Assembly (NCBI GenBank): GCA_024707145.1
Contig: JANQAI010000005.1
Location: forward strand, 1,302,001 to 1,366,000
Direction: 5' to 3'
Length of the DNA: 64,000 bases
Origin: Magnetospirillum sp.
GTDB lineage: Bacteria > Pseudomonadota > Alphaproteobacteria > Rhodospirillales > Magnetospirillaceae
Shown: positions 1-11,007 of the stretch, piece after piece
Layout: each line of letters opens with the position of its first letter
Position numbering within the stretch: position 1 is the first letter of the stretch
Notes under the pieces: model-generated
The model's input: only the letters and a program-made list of their open reading frames with translations
What the model was told of the DNA's origin: nothing
Database searches by the model: none
Translations under genes and position numbers: made by a program

Positions 1-716
1 AAGGTCAGTCGCTTTCTGAAGGTCGCGAACAATCACCCGCACGATTTCGATCCGGATAAAGCGATGCACGCGGTCGCGCTTTTGCGCAAAACGCTCGCGG
101 CGGCGAAAGACGGCGAAGTGACATTGGTGCAGGTTGGCTTCTTCAATAATCTCGCCGCGCTACTCGATACGAAGGGCGATGAATTTAGCCCGCTTAGTGG
201 CGTCGAGTTGATCAAAAGAAGGTGAAGGAACTGCAACTGATGGCGGGTTCGTTCGCGCTCACGCGGGACACCAACTACTTCCTCGAATTCAACGTGAAAT
301 TCGACATCCCCGCGGCGCAGAAAGTGGCGAAAGAATGGCCGACGCCGATGATTTGGAGCGGAGCGGAAATCGGCGACGCCGTGTTGTTTCCCGCGTTGGT
401 AGTGGAGCGTGACTTTGGCTACGTGAAGCACCACCCGATCTACGAATGCTACCAACTGTTTCGCGCGACGCCGCACGAGCGTCCGTGCTTCGATCTGACG
501 AGCGTGCTGCAAGCCGTCTGGCCTGACCGTGGCTACTTCGATCTCTCCGTTACTGGAAAAGTCGAAATCATGCCTGATAGTTTTTCCAAATTCATTCCCG
601 AGAAACAATCGAAGGCAAAACGCGATCGCTTCCTGATCGTGGATAAAGACCAAGCGAAACGCGTGCGCGAATTGTTTGCCGCGCTGATTACGGAAGCGCC
701 AGCTGCGCGCCCGTAA
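1..716 (+). CDS. Inosine-uridine nucleoside hydrolase family protein (3' part, one frameshift)
   Basis: The reading frame enters from before the window and ends with TAA at 714-716. The N-terminal part seen here contains a 'VQVGFFNNLAALL' stretch resembling the 'GPLTNLA' segment of nucleoside hydrolases, followed by 'LMAGSF' and 'RPCFDLTSVLQAVWPDRGYF', the usual C-terminal landmarks of this family. These enzymes cleave the N-glycosidic bond of ribonucleosides to give ribose and a free base. The frame breaks near 212-222: the first frame stops at 223, while homology continues in another frame from about 222. Restoring one A in the A-run at 214-217 rejoins the halves. A PfkB sugar kinase follows within about 20 bases, so release of ribose and its phosphorylation would be coupled. 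The family call is fairly secure; the exact substrate is not known. Confidence 0.75.
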
Positions 717-733
717 GAGTGTTTTCACAACCA

Positions 734-1711
734 ATGACTATGTCGGCTGAAAAGCTATCTGCTCAGAAACCAAACGTCGTCGTCTTCGGCACGTTGAATA
801 TCGACCACGTGTGGTCAGTGGCGCGATTGCCTGCGCCCGGCCAGACGGTGCTCGCGAAGGAAACGCGACGGGCGTTTGGCGGGAAGGGGGCCAATCAAGC
901 TGTCGCAGCCGCGCGGCAAGGGGCGTGTGTCGCGATCGTGGGCGCAGTGGGAGGAGATGCGGACGGGCAGCGTTACCGCGAACACCTTGAGCGCGAAAAA
1001 GTGGATACCTCGACGATGCTCGTGCACGCAAATGCGGTGACGGGTGCGGCGCATGTTTACGTCGATGATGCTGGCGAAAATCAGATCATCGTCGATGGCG
1101 GCGCGAATCGGTTGTGGGATTTGGCGGGGCTCGATGGCGTGCTCGAACCGGTTTTGGCGGGAGGCGGGGTGTTGCTCGCGCAATTGGAAGCGCCGATCGC
1201 GGCGGTGAAAAAAGCGCTGGCGGTTGCGGCGACACGTGGGGCGCGCACTATCTTGAACGCGTCGCCTTTCACGGCGGAATTTCGTTGGGACCAGCCGATT
1301 GATACGGTGGTCGTCAACGAGCACGAATGCCGCGATTTTTTTGGAGTTACGGCGCGTGCGGCCCGGGAGTTGTCTCGCGACACCCGCGGGCAGTTTCTGC
1401 GGGAACACCATATAAATCATTTGGTAGTGACCCAGGGCGCCGCGAGCACGGTGCATATTTCGGAGGAGTCGATCGACGATGTGCCGGCGTATCCGGTGAC
1501 ACCGTTGGACACGGTTGGCGCGGGCGACACGTTTGCGGGCGTTTTGGCGACTCGTCTTGGCAGTGGTTGGAAATGGGCGGACGCCCTGTGGCACGCCAAC
1601 GTCGCGGCGGCGCTTTCCACGCTTTCGCTCGGGGCACAAGCGGCGATGCCCACGCGGGAGCAGGTGATAGCCGCTGCCGATGAACGGGACGCGGTGGGGA
1701 AGGGCGATTGA
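734..1711 (+). CDS. PfkB-family carbohydrate kinase, ribokinase-like
   Basis: Intact frame of about 325 residues, normal for ribokinase. An N-terminal 'GTLNIDHVW' matches the sugar-binding start of the family, 'GGKGANQA' is PfkB signature 1, 'VVVNEHE' is the N-x-x-E Mg/phosphate motif, and 'DTVGAGDTFAGVL' is signature 2 with the catalytic aspartate. It would phosphorylate ribose or another furanose in the cytoplasm. Close in-frame starts are GTG 719, ATG 734 and ATG 740; 734 or 740 is preferred because an AAGAG-like sequence lies upstream near 715 and the family core begins soon after. It directly follows a nucleoside hydrolase and precedes a LacI regulator, which fits a ribose or ribonucleoside salvage unit. 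Fructokinase activity is an alternative given the GH32 gene downstream. Confidence 0.85.
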   Translation: MTMSAEKLSAQKPNVVVFGTLNIDHVWSVARLPAPGQTVLAKETRRAFGGKGANQAVAAARQGACVAIVGAVGGDADGQRYREHLEREKVDTSTMLVHANAVTGAAHVYVDDAGENQIIVDGGANRLWDLAGLDGVLEPVLAGGGVLLAQLEAPIAAVKKALAVAATRGARTILNASPFTAEFRWDQPIDTVVVNEHECRDFFGVTARAARELSRDTRGQFLREHHINHLVVTQGAASTVHISEESIDDVPAYPVTPLDTVGAGDTFAGVLATRLGSGWKWADALWHANVAAALSTLSLGAQAAMPTREQVIAAADERDAVGKGD

Positions 1712-1769
1712 TGCTCGAAGCGTATATATATACCGTCTGAGAAAAATTTCCCTCGAAACCCCTGTCGTC

Positions 1770-2828
1770 TTGAATCAAAGCAATGGCGTGCCTCTCAAGT
1801 CTGGTAGTTCGCCCGCAGTCACCATTTACGAAATAGCCGAACATGTCGGCGTATCGCCGGCGGCTGTTTCATCCGTGTTGGCGAACCGCGGCGTGGAGCG
1901 TCGTTTGTCGGAGGAGACCATCCGCAAGGTGCGCGAGGCGGCGCGGGAATTGGGTTATGTGCCCAACATGGCGGGACGGCGTTTGCGGGCGCATAAATCC
2001 GCGACCCGGCAATTCGATTTGGCGATTCTGACTTCCTTTGAAGCGCCGCTGCCGTTGGTCGGACAGGCTTTGCATGCGCTGCAGCGCGCGGTGGATTTGC
2101 AGACGAACGAGCACACGCGTTACGCGGTCGCGATCGAGATGTTTCACGCGGGGCGGCTCGTGGAGAAGTTGGGTTCGCTCGACACGAATCGTTACCACGC
2201 GGTGATGATCACCAACACGCTGCCGGACGATGATGCCTTTTTGGCGAAGACGCAGCTGCCGTATCCGGTCGTGGTGCTGGGGCGGCGGATTCCGAATTAT
2301 CACTGTGTGCTCGAAGCCCCGGATTTTGTCGGCCGGCGGGCGGCGGAGACGTTGTTAAATTCCGGAGCCACGAAGCTCGCGATTCTGCACGGAAAATCAC
2401 TCACGCACACGACGGCGAATCGCGTGGCGGCATTTGAACAAGTCGTGAAAGAGCGCACCGGGCATTTGCCCACTGTGCTGGTGAGTTCGGACCTGCGGCC
2501 GCAACAGGGAGCGGCCACGATCGAAGAGTTTTTTGCCAAAGGAGGCACATTCGACGGGCTGTTCACCGTGACCGATTCGCTTGGGCTGGGTGCGTATCAG
2601 GTGATCAAGGCGCGAGGGCACAAGATACCGGATGATATCGCGGTGGTGGGAGTCGGTGATTTCGAGTTTGCGGAATTTTTTGATCCCCCCGCTGACCACG
2701 GTCGCCGGTGCAAATGACGCAATGGTGGCCGAAGCCGTTCCTCTGCTGTTCCGGCTGTTGCGTGGAGAAAGGATGCACCCAAGGAAATCCTCGTGGTGCC
2801 CCCGGTGTTTATTCGCGGGTCGACCTGA
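1770..2828 (+). CDS. LacI-family transcriptional regulator (two frameshifts near the 3' end)
   Basis: A helix-turn-helix begins with 'VTIYEIAEHVGVSPAAVSSVL' and ends at the hinge region 'LGYVPNMAGRRLRAHKS'. A periplasmic-binding-like sensor domain follows with 'VVVLGRRIPNYHCVLEAPDFVGRRAAE' and 'DGLFTVTDSLGLGAYQVIKARG'. The C-terminal segment is rejoined by removing one C from the six-C run at 2684-2689 and repairing a second shift at about 2773-2781, after which it ends 'VVPPVFIRGST' at the TGA 2826-2828. The start is uncertain: TTG 1770 and GTG 1788 are the nearest in-frame starts before the HTH. It sits immediately upstream of the operator pair and TonB receptor at 2871-5979, so it is the natural candidate to bind those sites. 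Effector unknown. Confidence 0.88.
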
Positions 2829-2845
2829 GGATTTGTCTAAAAATT

Positions 2846-2867
2846 AAACTAACAGACTAATTAGTTT
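2846..2867. promoter_or_regulatory. Inverted repeat after lacI (terminator or extra operator)
   Basis: Arms AAACTAA (2846-2852) and TTAGTTT (2861-2867) are exact complements; the inner ACTAATTAGT (2856-2865) is itself palindromic. It lies between the lacI stop codon and the first GCTAAA-type operator. It could weakly end lacI transcription or be another protein-binding site. No T-run follows. Confidence 0.4.
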
Positions 2868-2870
2868 GAC

Positions 2871-2890
2871 GTGCTAAATCTATTTAGCAC
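2871..2890. promoter_or_regulatory. Distal LacI-type operator upstream of TonB receptor 1
   Basis: A perfect inverted repeat with 8-base arms GTGCTAAA and TTTAGCAC separated by TCTA. The same GCTAAA-N4-TTTAGC core recurs at 2952-2967 and twice before the second TonB receptor. The inference is that it is bound by the adjacent LacI regulator. Its centre lacks the CG step typical of high-affinity LacI-family sites, which the start-proximal copies have. Confidence 0.7.
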
Positions 2891-2951
2891 CAACAGCGTT
2901 TCCAGTCCCCAAACTGGATAACCTCACCACAACCGGTTGATATGCCTTTTG

Positions 2952-2967
2952 GCTAAATCGGTTAAGC
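2952..2967. promoter_or_regulatory. Proximal LacI-type operator before TonB receptor 1
   Basis: GCTAAATCGGTTAAGC, one mismatch from the symmetric GCTAAATCGGTTTAGC found at 11076-11091. The centre is CG. It ends 20 bases before the ATG at 2988, so a bound repressor would block initiation or the first steps of transcription. The centre-to-centre distance to the distal site is 79 bases. Confidence 0.75.
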
Positions 2968-2987
2968 AAACCTACTCCAATACTACT

Positions 2988-5979
2988 ATGTTTCGTGCCA
3001 CCTTGGCTCGTTGTCTTCTTGCTGCAGCGCTATCTGCGGCGGTGATCACCCCAGCAATTGCGCAAACTACGTCTGCGTTGACCCAGCCCACGAAGGGTTC
3101 AGGGGTGCTGACCGGGACCGTTAGCAATCAATCGTCAGGTCGTTTCCTCGAAGGTGCTTCTGTCACCATCGGAGAGACAGGCCGCACCACGCTTACCGAC
3201 TCGACCGGCAGCTACAGCTTCTTCGACTTGCCGGCTGGGACTTCACAGTCACCGCGTCCTACACGGGCCTTGATGCGGTTTCCTCCAAAGTCACCTTGGG
3301 GGATGGGGAACGCGGTCAACAGGCGTTCGATCTTCGCTCTGATGTGTATGAGCTGACGAAGTTCACAGTCATCTCCGATCGCGAGGGCAATGCGGCGTCG
3401 ATCACCCGTCAGCGTAATTCGGACAGCGTCAAACACGTCGTGTCGATGGATTCGTTTGGAAACCTCGCCAACGACAACGCGGGCGAATTGCTCCTTCGTT
3501 TGCCCGGCATCTCGGGGGTTCACGATCTCGACGGTAACATTTCCACCGTCAATATTCGCGGCACTCCGGGTAACCTCAACATGGTGACCGTCGACGGAAA
3601 TCTCATGGCGAGCAACTTCGGTGACAGCCGTAATTTCGCGATGCGCTCGATTTCCGGGGCCTTGTTTGAAGAAATTGAGGTAACGAAGGCGCCGACACCC
3701 GATATGCCGGCCGACTCCATCGGTGGTGCGATCAATATGAAGTCTGCGTCGCCACTCGATATGAAGGCCAATCGACGCATCACGTATGGCGCGTCTTTCC
3801 GCTGGGCGCCAAACTGGATCGAGAATGTCCCGATGGCTCATGATCACCCGCTGCACCCGACGCTGAAGCTGAACTGGCAGGAGGTGTTTAGCGTCTTCGG
3901 TGGACAACGTAACCTCGGCCTCACGTTCAGCACGTTCTACAGCGAGAACGCGAGCGGTGGTCACACCGGCACGAACGCCTACGAGAGCACGCTGAACAAG
4001 CGCGCCTACCAATACGATTACCAGTCCCGCGATCTTTATAATAATCGTAAGCAAAAGAGTGCGTCGGTGAAACTCGACTACCGTGTGTCTCCCACGACGA
4101 CGATTCGCATGGGCGCGTTGCTCAATCAGGACGACCAGCCGTTCAACCGCCAAATCACGTTCCGTGCCGCCACGTCGCAAACCGTCGCGACGCTCGATGG
4201 CAACGGCAACCCGACTGGCACCGGGGCGATCCTCCCGAACTACACGGAGACATTCACCGAAGCGCGTCCGATCAACAACTCGGTCATCACACTCACGCAG
4301 ATCACAATCGGGACCGTCGACGATCAGGGCATGTATAATCTCGGTGCGAAACATAAGTTCGATCGCTTCGAGCTCGATTATAGCGGTGCGTATAGCACGA
4401 GCAGCTCGGTTTTGAACACGGGCGAACACGGAGATCGCGAAGGCGGCGGCAATTTCACGCAGACCGTGCGCAGCATCGGTTGGACCGTCGACCGCAGCGA
4501 TTCCGAACACTATCCCGTATTTAACCAGGTTTCCGGAGTGAATCTCTCCGACCCGAATGTTTACATCCCCGGCACGATGACGCGTCGTAACAACAGCAAG
4601 GATATCGATATCCTCACGTTGAAGGCTGACGCAAAATATCTTCTCCCGACGGAGTTGCCGGTAAATGTGAAGTTCGGCTTCCATCACCGCAGCCAAGAGC
4701 TGCGTCGCACGAACGCTGATCGTCAGTGGGCGCCGACGAACACCTCCGCGGGTGCTCTCGCTTCTTTGGTCGACCTCGACCGTGTGACGACTTCCTTTGA
4801 AGAGCGTTACGGCGCACAGATTCCCTATATCGACGCGGCTGACATCGTCTCCGACATCGCGGCAAATCCCTCGCGTTGGAAGGAGGATCTCTACTACGCC
4901 ACCACGCGCAAATACATCGGCAACGACTTGGTGCACGAGGACGTCACCGCAGGTTATCTGCAGAGCCAGGTTCAGTTCGGCAAACTCAAGGCCGTCGCCG
5001 GCGTGCGTTATGAGCGCACGGATGTGATGTCTGAAGGTTATGTGGCGTCGTTGTCGCTGACGACGACCGCCCAGCGCAACGCGGATCCTGTCGGCTCGGG
5101 TATCAAGGACTGGAACAACCTTCGTCGCAACGAAGGCTCTACGACAAATGGTTCCCGGGCGTTTACCTGACCTACAATATCAACAAGAACCTCCTCGTTC
5201 GCGCCAACTGGAGCAACAGCATCGGTCGCCCAGGGTTGACCAACCTTGTCCCGAGCTTCGCGGTAAACGAAGCCACCGACACCGTCACCGTGAGCAACGC
5301 CGGTCTTGGACCGCAAACTTCCGAGAACTGGGATCTCGGCATCGAATACTATTTCGAGCCGGTCGGTGTGCTCTCCGCCAATGTGTTTCGCAAAAACATG
5401 GATGGCTTCATCGTGAGCGGTAATATCGGCACGATTGGTTCTGGTCCGAACAACGGTTTCGATGGTGACTACGCCGGCTACAACTTGAACTCCACGTTCA
5501 ACGGCGGCGAAGCGACGATCAAAGGCTTCGAACTCGGTTATCAGCAACGTTTCGAATTCCTGCCGAAGCCCTTCTCCGGTCTCACTGCGTTTGCGACCTA
5601 CACGTGGCTCACCACGGACGGCGACTACGGCTCCACGAGTGCTGCGGTGCCTTCAACCACTGACGTTGTCGATTTCATTCCTGAAGCGATCAATGTCGGC
5701 TTGAGCTACGCGTATCGCGGCTTTGGTGCGCGCGTATCGTGGAACCGCACAGGGCGTTATCTGAACTCCTACAATGCGAATGCTGCGTTGCTCCGCTACA
5801 CGATGGAACGCGACATGTGGGATGCGAGCGTCTCGTATCGTTTGAAGCGCCGCCTCACGCTCTTCGCCGATGTGCGTAACCTCACCAACTCTCCTCGCGC
5901 GTGGGAACGGGCGGCCGGCGTCACCACCTCGTATATTTTCTTCACGGCGGTCAACTTCGGGATCAAGGGCGAGTTCTAA
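2988..5979 (+). CDS. TonB-dependent receptor 1 with carboxypeptidase-regulatory-like domain (two frameshifts)
   Basis: Outer-membrane active transporter, about 995 residues after repair. ATG 2988 opens a signal peptide (residues 1-26, cleavage after 'PAIAQ'). A carboxypeptidase-regulatory-like beta-sandwich ('SGVLTGTVSNQSSGRFLEGASVTI') occupies about 37-115, followed by a plug domain with 'SDVYELTKFTVISDREGNAAS', 'LLLRLPGISG' and 'IRGTPGNLNMVTVDG', then a beta-barrel ending in the aromatic-rich 'FFTAVNFGIKGEF'. Breaks: one G missing near 3238 and one T missing near 5139. It follows two LacI-type operators and precedes a GH32 enzyme and an MFS sugar porter, so its cargo is probably an oligosaccharide handled by those genes. 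It is a clear paralogue of the receptor at 11118-14043. No Shine-Dalgarno sequence is obvious; the leader is rich in A and C. Confidence 0.92.
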
Positions 5980-6002
5980 GTCAACTCCATCAAACCCCGC
6001 CA

Positions 6003-7962
6003 TGTCCCAACCAACTCACTCGCGCTTAGTCGCTCTGGCGGCGGCAGTCCTCATCGTAGGAGGCGTCAGCCTCCGCGCAGAAGAGAACCTGTTGTCAGAT
6101 TTTTCGATTGATGGATTTGGGACGTGGCGAACTTCCCGGAGCGGCCTTCGGGACCGCTCCTGTTTTTTCTGCCGGGCGATCCGCACACGCGGGTCGCCTC
6201 GTCGGATCGACCGACCCCGGACGGCAAAAGTGCGGAGGGTTCGCTTTGTTCGCCCGATTTCGTAATCGAGCGTGATTTTATTAACCTTCAACTTGCGGGC
6301 GGAGATCATGCCTACCGCGCTTCCGCTACATTGTGGATTGGTGGCCGCGTGGTGCGCACCTCCACGGGTGGCAACCGCACCGAGCTCGGTTGGGTGACGT
6401 GGGACGTGCGTGATTTCAAAGGGCTGACCGCTTCGATCGGCCTCCACGATTACTGTCGGGAAGACCGACTCCCTTACATCGCCGCCGGACGGATTGAGGC
6501 GAGTGATGGTGCGAAAACCGATGCGACGGGCGATGTCGCGAGCGCCAACGCCGCCGTGCGCCAACAAGCGGTCGATGCGATTCGTCGCAACGTGCCACGA
6601 GCCGTCGCTGACCCTTATCGACCAATTTATCATTACACGCCCCCGGCTCAGCGCATGAACGATCCGAACGGGCCAGCTTGGTTTAACGGTTATCACCATG
6701 TGTTCTATCAACACATGGTTTTCATCGAACACGGAGTGGCGACCAATGTGCATTGGGGCCATGCGCGCAGTCGCGACCTGGTGAATTGGGAAACGCTGCC
6801 GCTCGCGGTTCACCCGGAATACGAACTGGGCGAACTCAGCTGTTTTTCCGGCAATCTCGCGTGGGACAAAAACGGTGAGCCCGTGCAGTTCGTCACGATG
6901 GTTCCCTTCAAAAAAGAAACCGCGCGCCAGATTTGGCCATCGCGCCCCGTGGACGCTGAGTGGATTCGTTGGGAGCGCACCGCGGAAAAACCGCCGCATG
7001 GTCTCGTGCCGCAAGGCGAGCCTGCGGTGCGTCACTTAAAAGATGCATTCCCTTTCAGCGCGGGTAATCGACGGTTTCTCGTGCTCACGGACAAAAATAT
7101 TCCGATTTACGAGGCACTGGATGATCAGCTCACGACGTGGCAGTATCGCGGCACGATTGATCCCGAGAGTGCGGAGTGTCCCAACTTTTTTGAAGTCGAC
7201 GGACGCTGGGTGTATCTCTCTTCACCGCACGAACCGGTGCGTTATCAGATTGGCGATTTTGATCCCGTCACGGCGAAATTCGTGCCACGCACCGAAGGTC
7301 GCATCAGTCACGACTCCGGATTCTACGCATCGACCGCTTATCGCGACGATCAAGGCCGCACGATTCTCAATGGCGTGACCCGCGGTCAGCGTAGCGGGCG
7401 AGGCTGGACAGGGGCGCTTGCGCTGCCACGCATCTTGACGATCGGTTCTGACGATCGCCCGCGGATGTTTCCTGCGCCTGAATTGGAAAAGCTGCGACGC
7501 GATGCGGTGCGCTGGACGGAACCGGTCACACTGCACAATCGCGTAATGGTGTTGCCTGGTCTGACCGGTGACGCGTTGGAAATCATCGCGAGGTTTCGCG
7601 TAAACGATGCCACGTCGTTTGGTTTGCAGGTGCGCCGCAGCGAGGATGGAACGCGGTTTCTGCCGGTGAAGTGGGCCAATGGCGAAATCACGGTGGCACG
7701 TCCTACGCCGAAATTTCCGTGTCGTTACGAGATAGATCCGGAGACGCGTGAGGTTACGTTCCGCGTATTTCTCGATAAAGGAATCCTGGATGCCTGCACG
7801 GGCGATGGACGGGTTTTCGAATCCCGCGTGCACTATGCGCCCTTAACGGATCTGCAGATTGCGGTGTTTGCCGAGGGTGGCGAAGCGACGCTTGTTTCGT
7901 TTGAAGCGTGGCAGATGGCGCCGGCGGCGATTGATCACTCACAGCTCCTTGGCAAACAATGA
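6003..7962 (+). CDS. Secreted GH32 family beta-fructosidase-like enzyme (two compensating frameshifts)
   Basis: About 653 residues. A signal peptide starts at ATG 6003 ('LVALAAAVLIVGGVSLRAEE'). An N-terminal beta-rich domain up to about residue 200 ends before the GH32 five-bladed propeller. The nucleophile motif 'RMNDPNGP' lies at about residue 218, 'CFSGNL' at about 281 and the acid/base motif 'ECPNFFEVDG' at about 390; a C-terminal beta-sandwich follows. The usual 'RDP' transition-state motif appears as 'KDAFPF'. GH32 enzymes hydrolyse beta-fructosyl bonds in sucrose, inulin or levan. The frame is disturbed between about 6132 and 6168 and then restored, consistent with two small indels. 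It follows TonB receptor 1 by 23 bases and shares an ATGA overlap with the sugar porter at 7959, so the three are one operon. Confidence 0.88.
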
Positions 7963-9302
7963 GCGCCTCATCTTCCGCTCCGGTAAATCGCGCCGCGGTC
8001 GTCGCGGCGCTCGGTGGGCTATTATTCGGCTTCGACACCGTGGTGATCTCGGGCGCCGAGCAGACGATCCAAGCACTCTGGAATTTGAGCCCGGGCATGC
8101 ACGGTGTGGCGATGGCATCCGCGTTGTATGGCACGGTGCTCGGGTCGTTGGTTGGTGGCTGGCCGACGGATCGTTGGGGAAGGCGGACGACGTTGTTGTG
8201 GATCGGGATTTTCTATCTCGTGTCGGCGGTGTGGTCCGCGATTGCGGGGGATGTTTACTCGTTTGTTCTAGCGCGCGCGCGCTCGGTGGATTCGGGATCG
8301 GTATTTCGACGATTGCGGCACCACTTTACATCGCGGAGATCGCCCCGGCCGCGCGTCGTGGCCGGCTCACGGCGCTGTTCCAGTTCAATATCGTTTTTGG
8401 CATCCTCCTCGCGTTTCTTTCAAACTACGTGATCGGTCGGACTTTTGACGCAGGGATCGCGTGGCGTTGGATGTTGGGAGTCGAAGCGTTGCCGGCTCTG
8501 TTCTACACGGTGCTGTGCTTCTGGTTGCCGGAAAGTCCGCGGTGGCTGATGACGCGGAGAGGGGGCCGTGAGGGAGGATTGGCGGTGCTGCGGTCGATCC
8601 ATCCGAGCGCCAGCGCCCATGACGTGGGCGCGATGGCCAACGAGATCCTGCGAGCGCAGGAAGAAACTAAAATCCAATCGGGCTTCTGGTCGCGGAGGTT
8701 GAGCGTGCCCCTGCTGCTGGCGTTCCTCGTGGCGTTTTTCAACCAACTGTCCGGGATCAATGCGATTCTCTACTTCGCGCCGCGAATCTTTGAACTCGCG
8801 GGTCTGAGCGAACGCTGCGCTGCTGCAGTCGATCGGGATTGGTGTCAGCAATTTGATTTTCACTTTTGCAGGGCTCTGGCTGATCGACCGGGTCGGTCGT
8901 CGAGGTCTCCTGTATATCGGTTCGTTCGGCTATTTGATTTCGCTCGGGCTTACGGCTTGGGCGTTCTACACGGGCAACTACGCGATCGTGCCGGCGTGCA
9001 TTTTTGCGTTTATCGCTGCGCATGCGGTCGGGCAGGGCACGGTGATTTGGGTGCTGATTTCCGAGGTGTTTCCCAACCAGCACCGCGCGGGTGGGCAGGC
9101 CTTGGGCAGTTTTACGCACTGGTTTTTCGCAGCGGCTCTCACGACGTTTTTTCCAAGGTTGGTCACGGCCTTTCATCCCGGCACGGTATTCTTGTTTTTC
9201 TGCGGGATGATGTTTCTCCATTTGCTGTGGGTTTGGCTGATGGTTCCGGAAACCAAGGGAGTTTCACTCGAGGAGATTCAACGAAGGATCATCAAAGCGT
9301 AG
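7959..9302 (+). CDS. MFS sugar porter (SP family, XylE/GLUT-like; two frameshifts)
   Basis: About 447 residues and 12 predicted membrane spans. It carries the sugar-porter signatures in order: 'DRWGRR' after span 2, 'PLYIAEIAPAARRGRL' after span 4, 'PESPRWLM' after span 6, 'QLSGINAILYFAP' in span 7, 'DRVGRRGLL' after span 8 and 'VPETKGVSLEEIQ' after span 12. These are diagnostic of proton-coupled or facilitative hexose/pentose carriers in the inner membrane. Breaks: two extra bases in a GC-dinucleotide run at 8271-8282, and a shift near 8810. Its ATG overlaps the TGA of the GH32 gene, so it probably imports the monosaccharide, possibly fructose, released by that enzyme. Confidence 0.9.
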
Positions 9303-9318
9303 CTTTCTGTTTTTAACC

Positions 9319-10660
9319 ATGACATGTTTCCGGCGGGTAATTTTGGCGGCGCTTAAAGTTGCGACGTGCACAGCGCTGGGTGGAGGGTTGGCGCTTGCCG
9401 CTCACGGCCAGGCGATACAGCCGCGTGCACAGGATCATGTGGTGCTGGGTGAATCGCCTTCACCGGAGGATACGCCATTGTATTCGCCCACGATCGTGCG
9501 ACTTGATTCGGGTCGGCTCGTGGCGGCTTACACACAATCGGGGAAGGGGAAAGTTTTCCCGAGCGTGGAGCTTATTTTCACTTCCGATGACGGTGGTGCG
9601 ACGTGGACGAAACGCGCCGAGGCGTCTCCACAACAGGGACGACTATTTGTAGCGGGGCGATCCCTCTACTACCTCGCGACGGGCGCAGGGCTTCCGATCA
9701 TGCGTTCGGATGACGCGGGAGCAACGTGGACGGAGCCCGTTTTCCTGACGGGCAAGCGCAAGGTCTGGCAACAAACGCCGGCCAATGTCTGGCATGCAAA
9801 AGGAAATGTGTATTTGGCATTCGAGCGCATGAGTCGGCCGATCAATGCGTGGGGGCCGAGCGAGAAGGCGCTCGTGCTACTGCGGGCGCAGGCGGACGCT
9901 GATCTCACTCAGGCGGAAGCTTGGACGTTTTCCAGTGAGCTTGTTTTTGCTGACGTTGTGGACGGTGTTCGGTCGAACGACGTGAACCTGCCGTTGCTCG
10001 GTATTCCGTTCTATAAGCAGGACTACCCCAACCGCGCTCCGGTGACTACGACGCCACGTCGCACGATGCCGCCGATTGGCTGGGTCGAGCCTGCGGTGAC
10101 GCAGATCATGGATCCAGACCACGTATGGTTCGATCCGAGTGGACGGACTTTTCACGTCGTGGCTCGTGCACACACACGGGTGGGACTGGCTTCGCCTGTT
10201 TCACCAAAGTGGTCGAGAATGATGATGGCACGATGACAATGTCGCTTGAGCAGGCGCCTTCCGGGCAGGCGATGATGTATGTGCCTTTTTCCGGGGCGGG
10301 CAGATGCGTTTCCATCTGATCTACGACGAGAAGACGCAGCTCTATTGGCTGCTTGGCTCGCAAGCCACCGACTCAATGCGCCGGGCGGATCGGCTCAGTC
10401 AGGATCGGTTTGATCTGCCCTACAATGAACGTCACCGCATGGTCCTGCACTTCTCGCGCAATCTCGTGGACTGGTGTTTCGCTGGATTGGTGGCGAAAAC
10501 CAATTCACCGAAAGAGGCCCGTCATTATGCCAGCATGGACATCGACGGTGAGGACCTCGTGATTTTGTCGAGGAGCGGAGATGCTCGGGCAAAAAGCGCG
10601 CATGAGGGAAATCTGATCACCTTTCATCGCGTGAAAAATTTTCGTGAGATTGTCTATTGA
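9319..10660 (+). CDS. Secreted BNR/Asp-box beta-propeller protein 1, sialidase-superfamily fold (two frameshifts)
   Basis: About 447 residues. A signal peptide is followed by two clear Asp boxes, 'TSDDGGATW' and 'RSDDAGATW', which mark blades of a six-bladed sialidase-type propeller. I do not see the F/Y-R-I-P motif of true sialidases, so hydrolysis of sialic acid is not claimed; it may cleave or bind another sugar. Breaks: two extra bases in a CA run near 10168-10176 and one missing G near 10301. The C-terminus 'ITFHRVKNFREIVY' matches 'LTFHRVKNFRADLG' of the second BNR protein (15300-16561), so the two are paralogues. It starts 16 bases after the sugar porter and ends the operon begun by TonB receptor 1. 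Confidence 0.75.
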
Positions 10661-10756
10661 TGAAGAGATCGTGCACGCCTGTTCCGGCGGTGCTCGGTGA
10701 AAACCGCCCCAGGCGACGTGCTGGTGCCGCCGGTTTTTCTGCGGGCGTCGGCTTAG
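10659..10756 (+). pseudogene. C-terminal remnant of a LacI-family regulator
   Basis: Immediately after the BNR stop codon a short frame, rejoined by about three one-base repairs, reads 'DEEIVHALFRRVLGENRP' and then 'PGDVLVPPVFLRASA' before a TAG at 10754-10756. This is the normal tail of a LacI-family sensor domain and aligns with the end of the regulator at 1770-2828 ('LLFRLLRGERPP...VVPPVFIRGST'). No HTH or sensor domain lies upstream, because the BNR gene occupies that space. I read it as the scar of a LacI gene replaced by recombination. It is followed, as lacI is at 2828, by an operator pair and a TonB receptor. Confidence 0.7.
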
Positions 10757-11007
10757 TGCCGTGCAGTCCAGTCGGACGGGAGGCCAGCAAGCGGCGCGGT
10801 GCTTTACTTGAAGCATGACGGATGTGGCACTGGATATGCAGATTGGTTTCGCTGTGTTGAGATTCAGTAAACCGACCTCAACTTTTCTCGATTTTTTCGC
10901 ATCACGCGCTGGCTTGAGTAATCCGTTGATGGGATAGGTCATGCGCCGAGCAACGACGCGTTTTGTGAGAACTCGGAGGATAGTTAAGAAAAAAACCTTT
11001 TGACTTT

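Noticed and set aside
3212-4936. Long reading frame on the minus strand, opposite TonB receptor 1 (similar ones lie opposite TonB receptor 2 at 11133-13190 and opposite 53144-55096)
   Set aside because: High-GC shadow frames: Arg/His/Val-rich, no domain motifs, fully opposite genes with clear homology.
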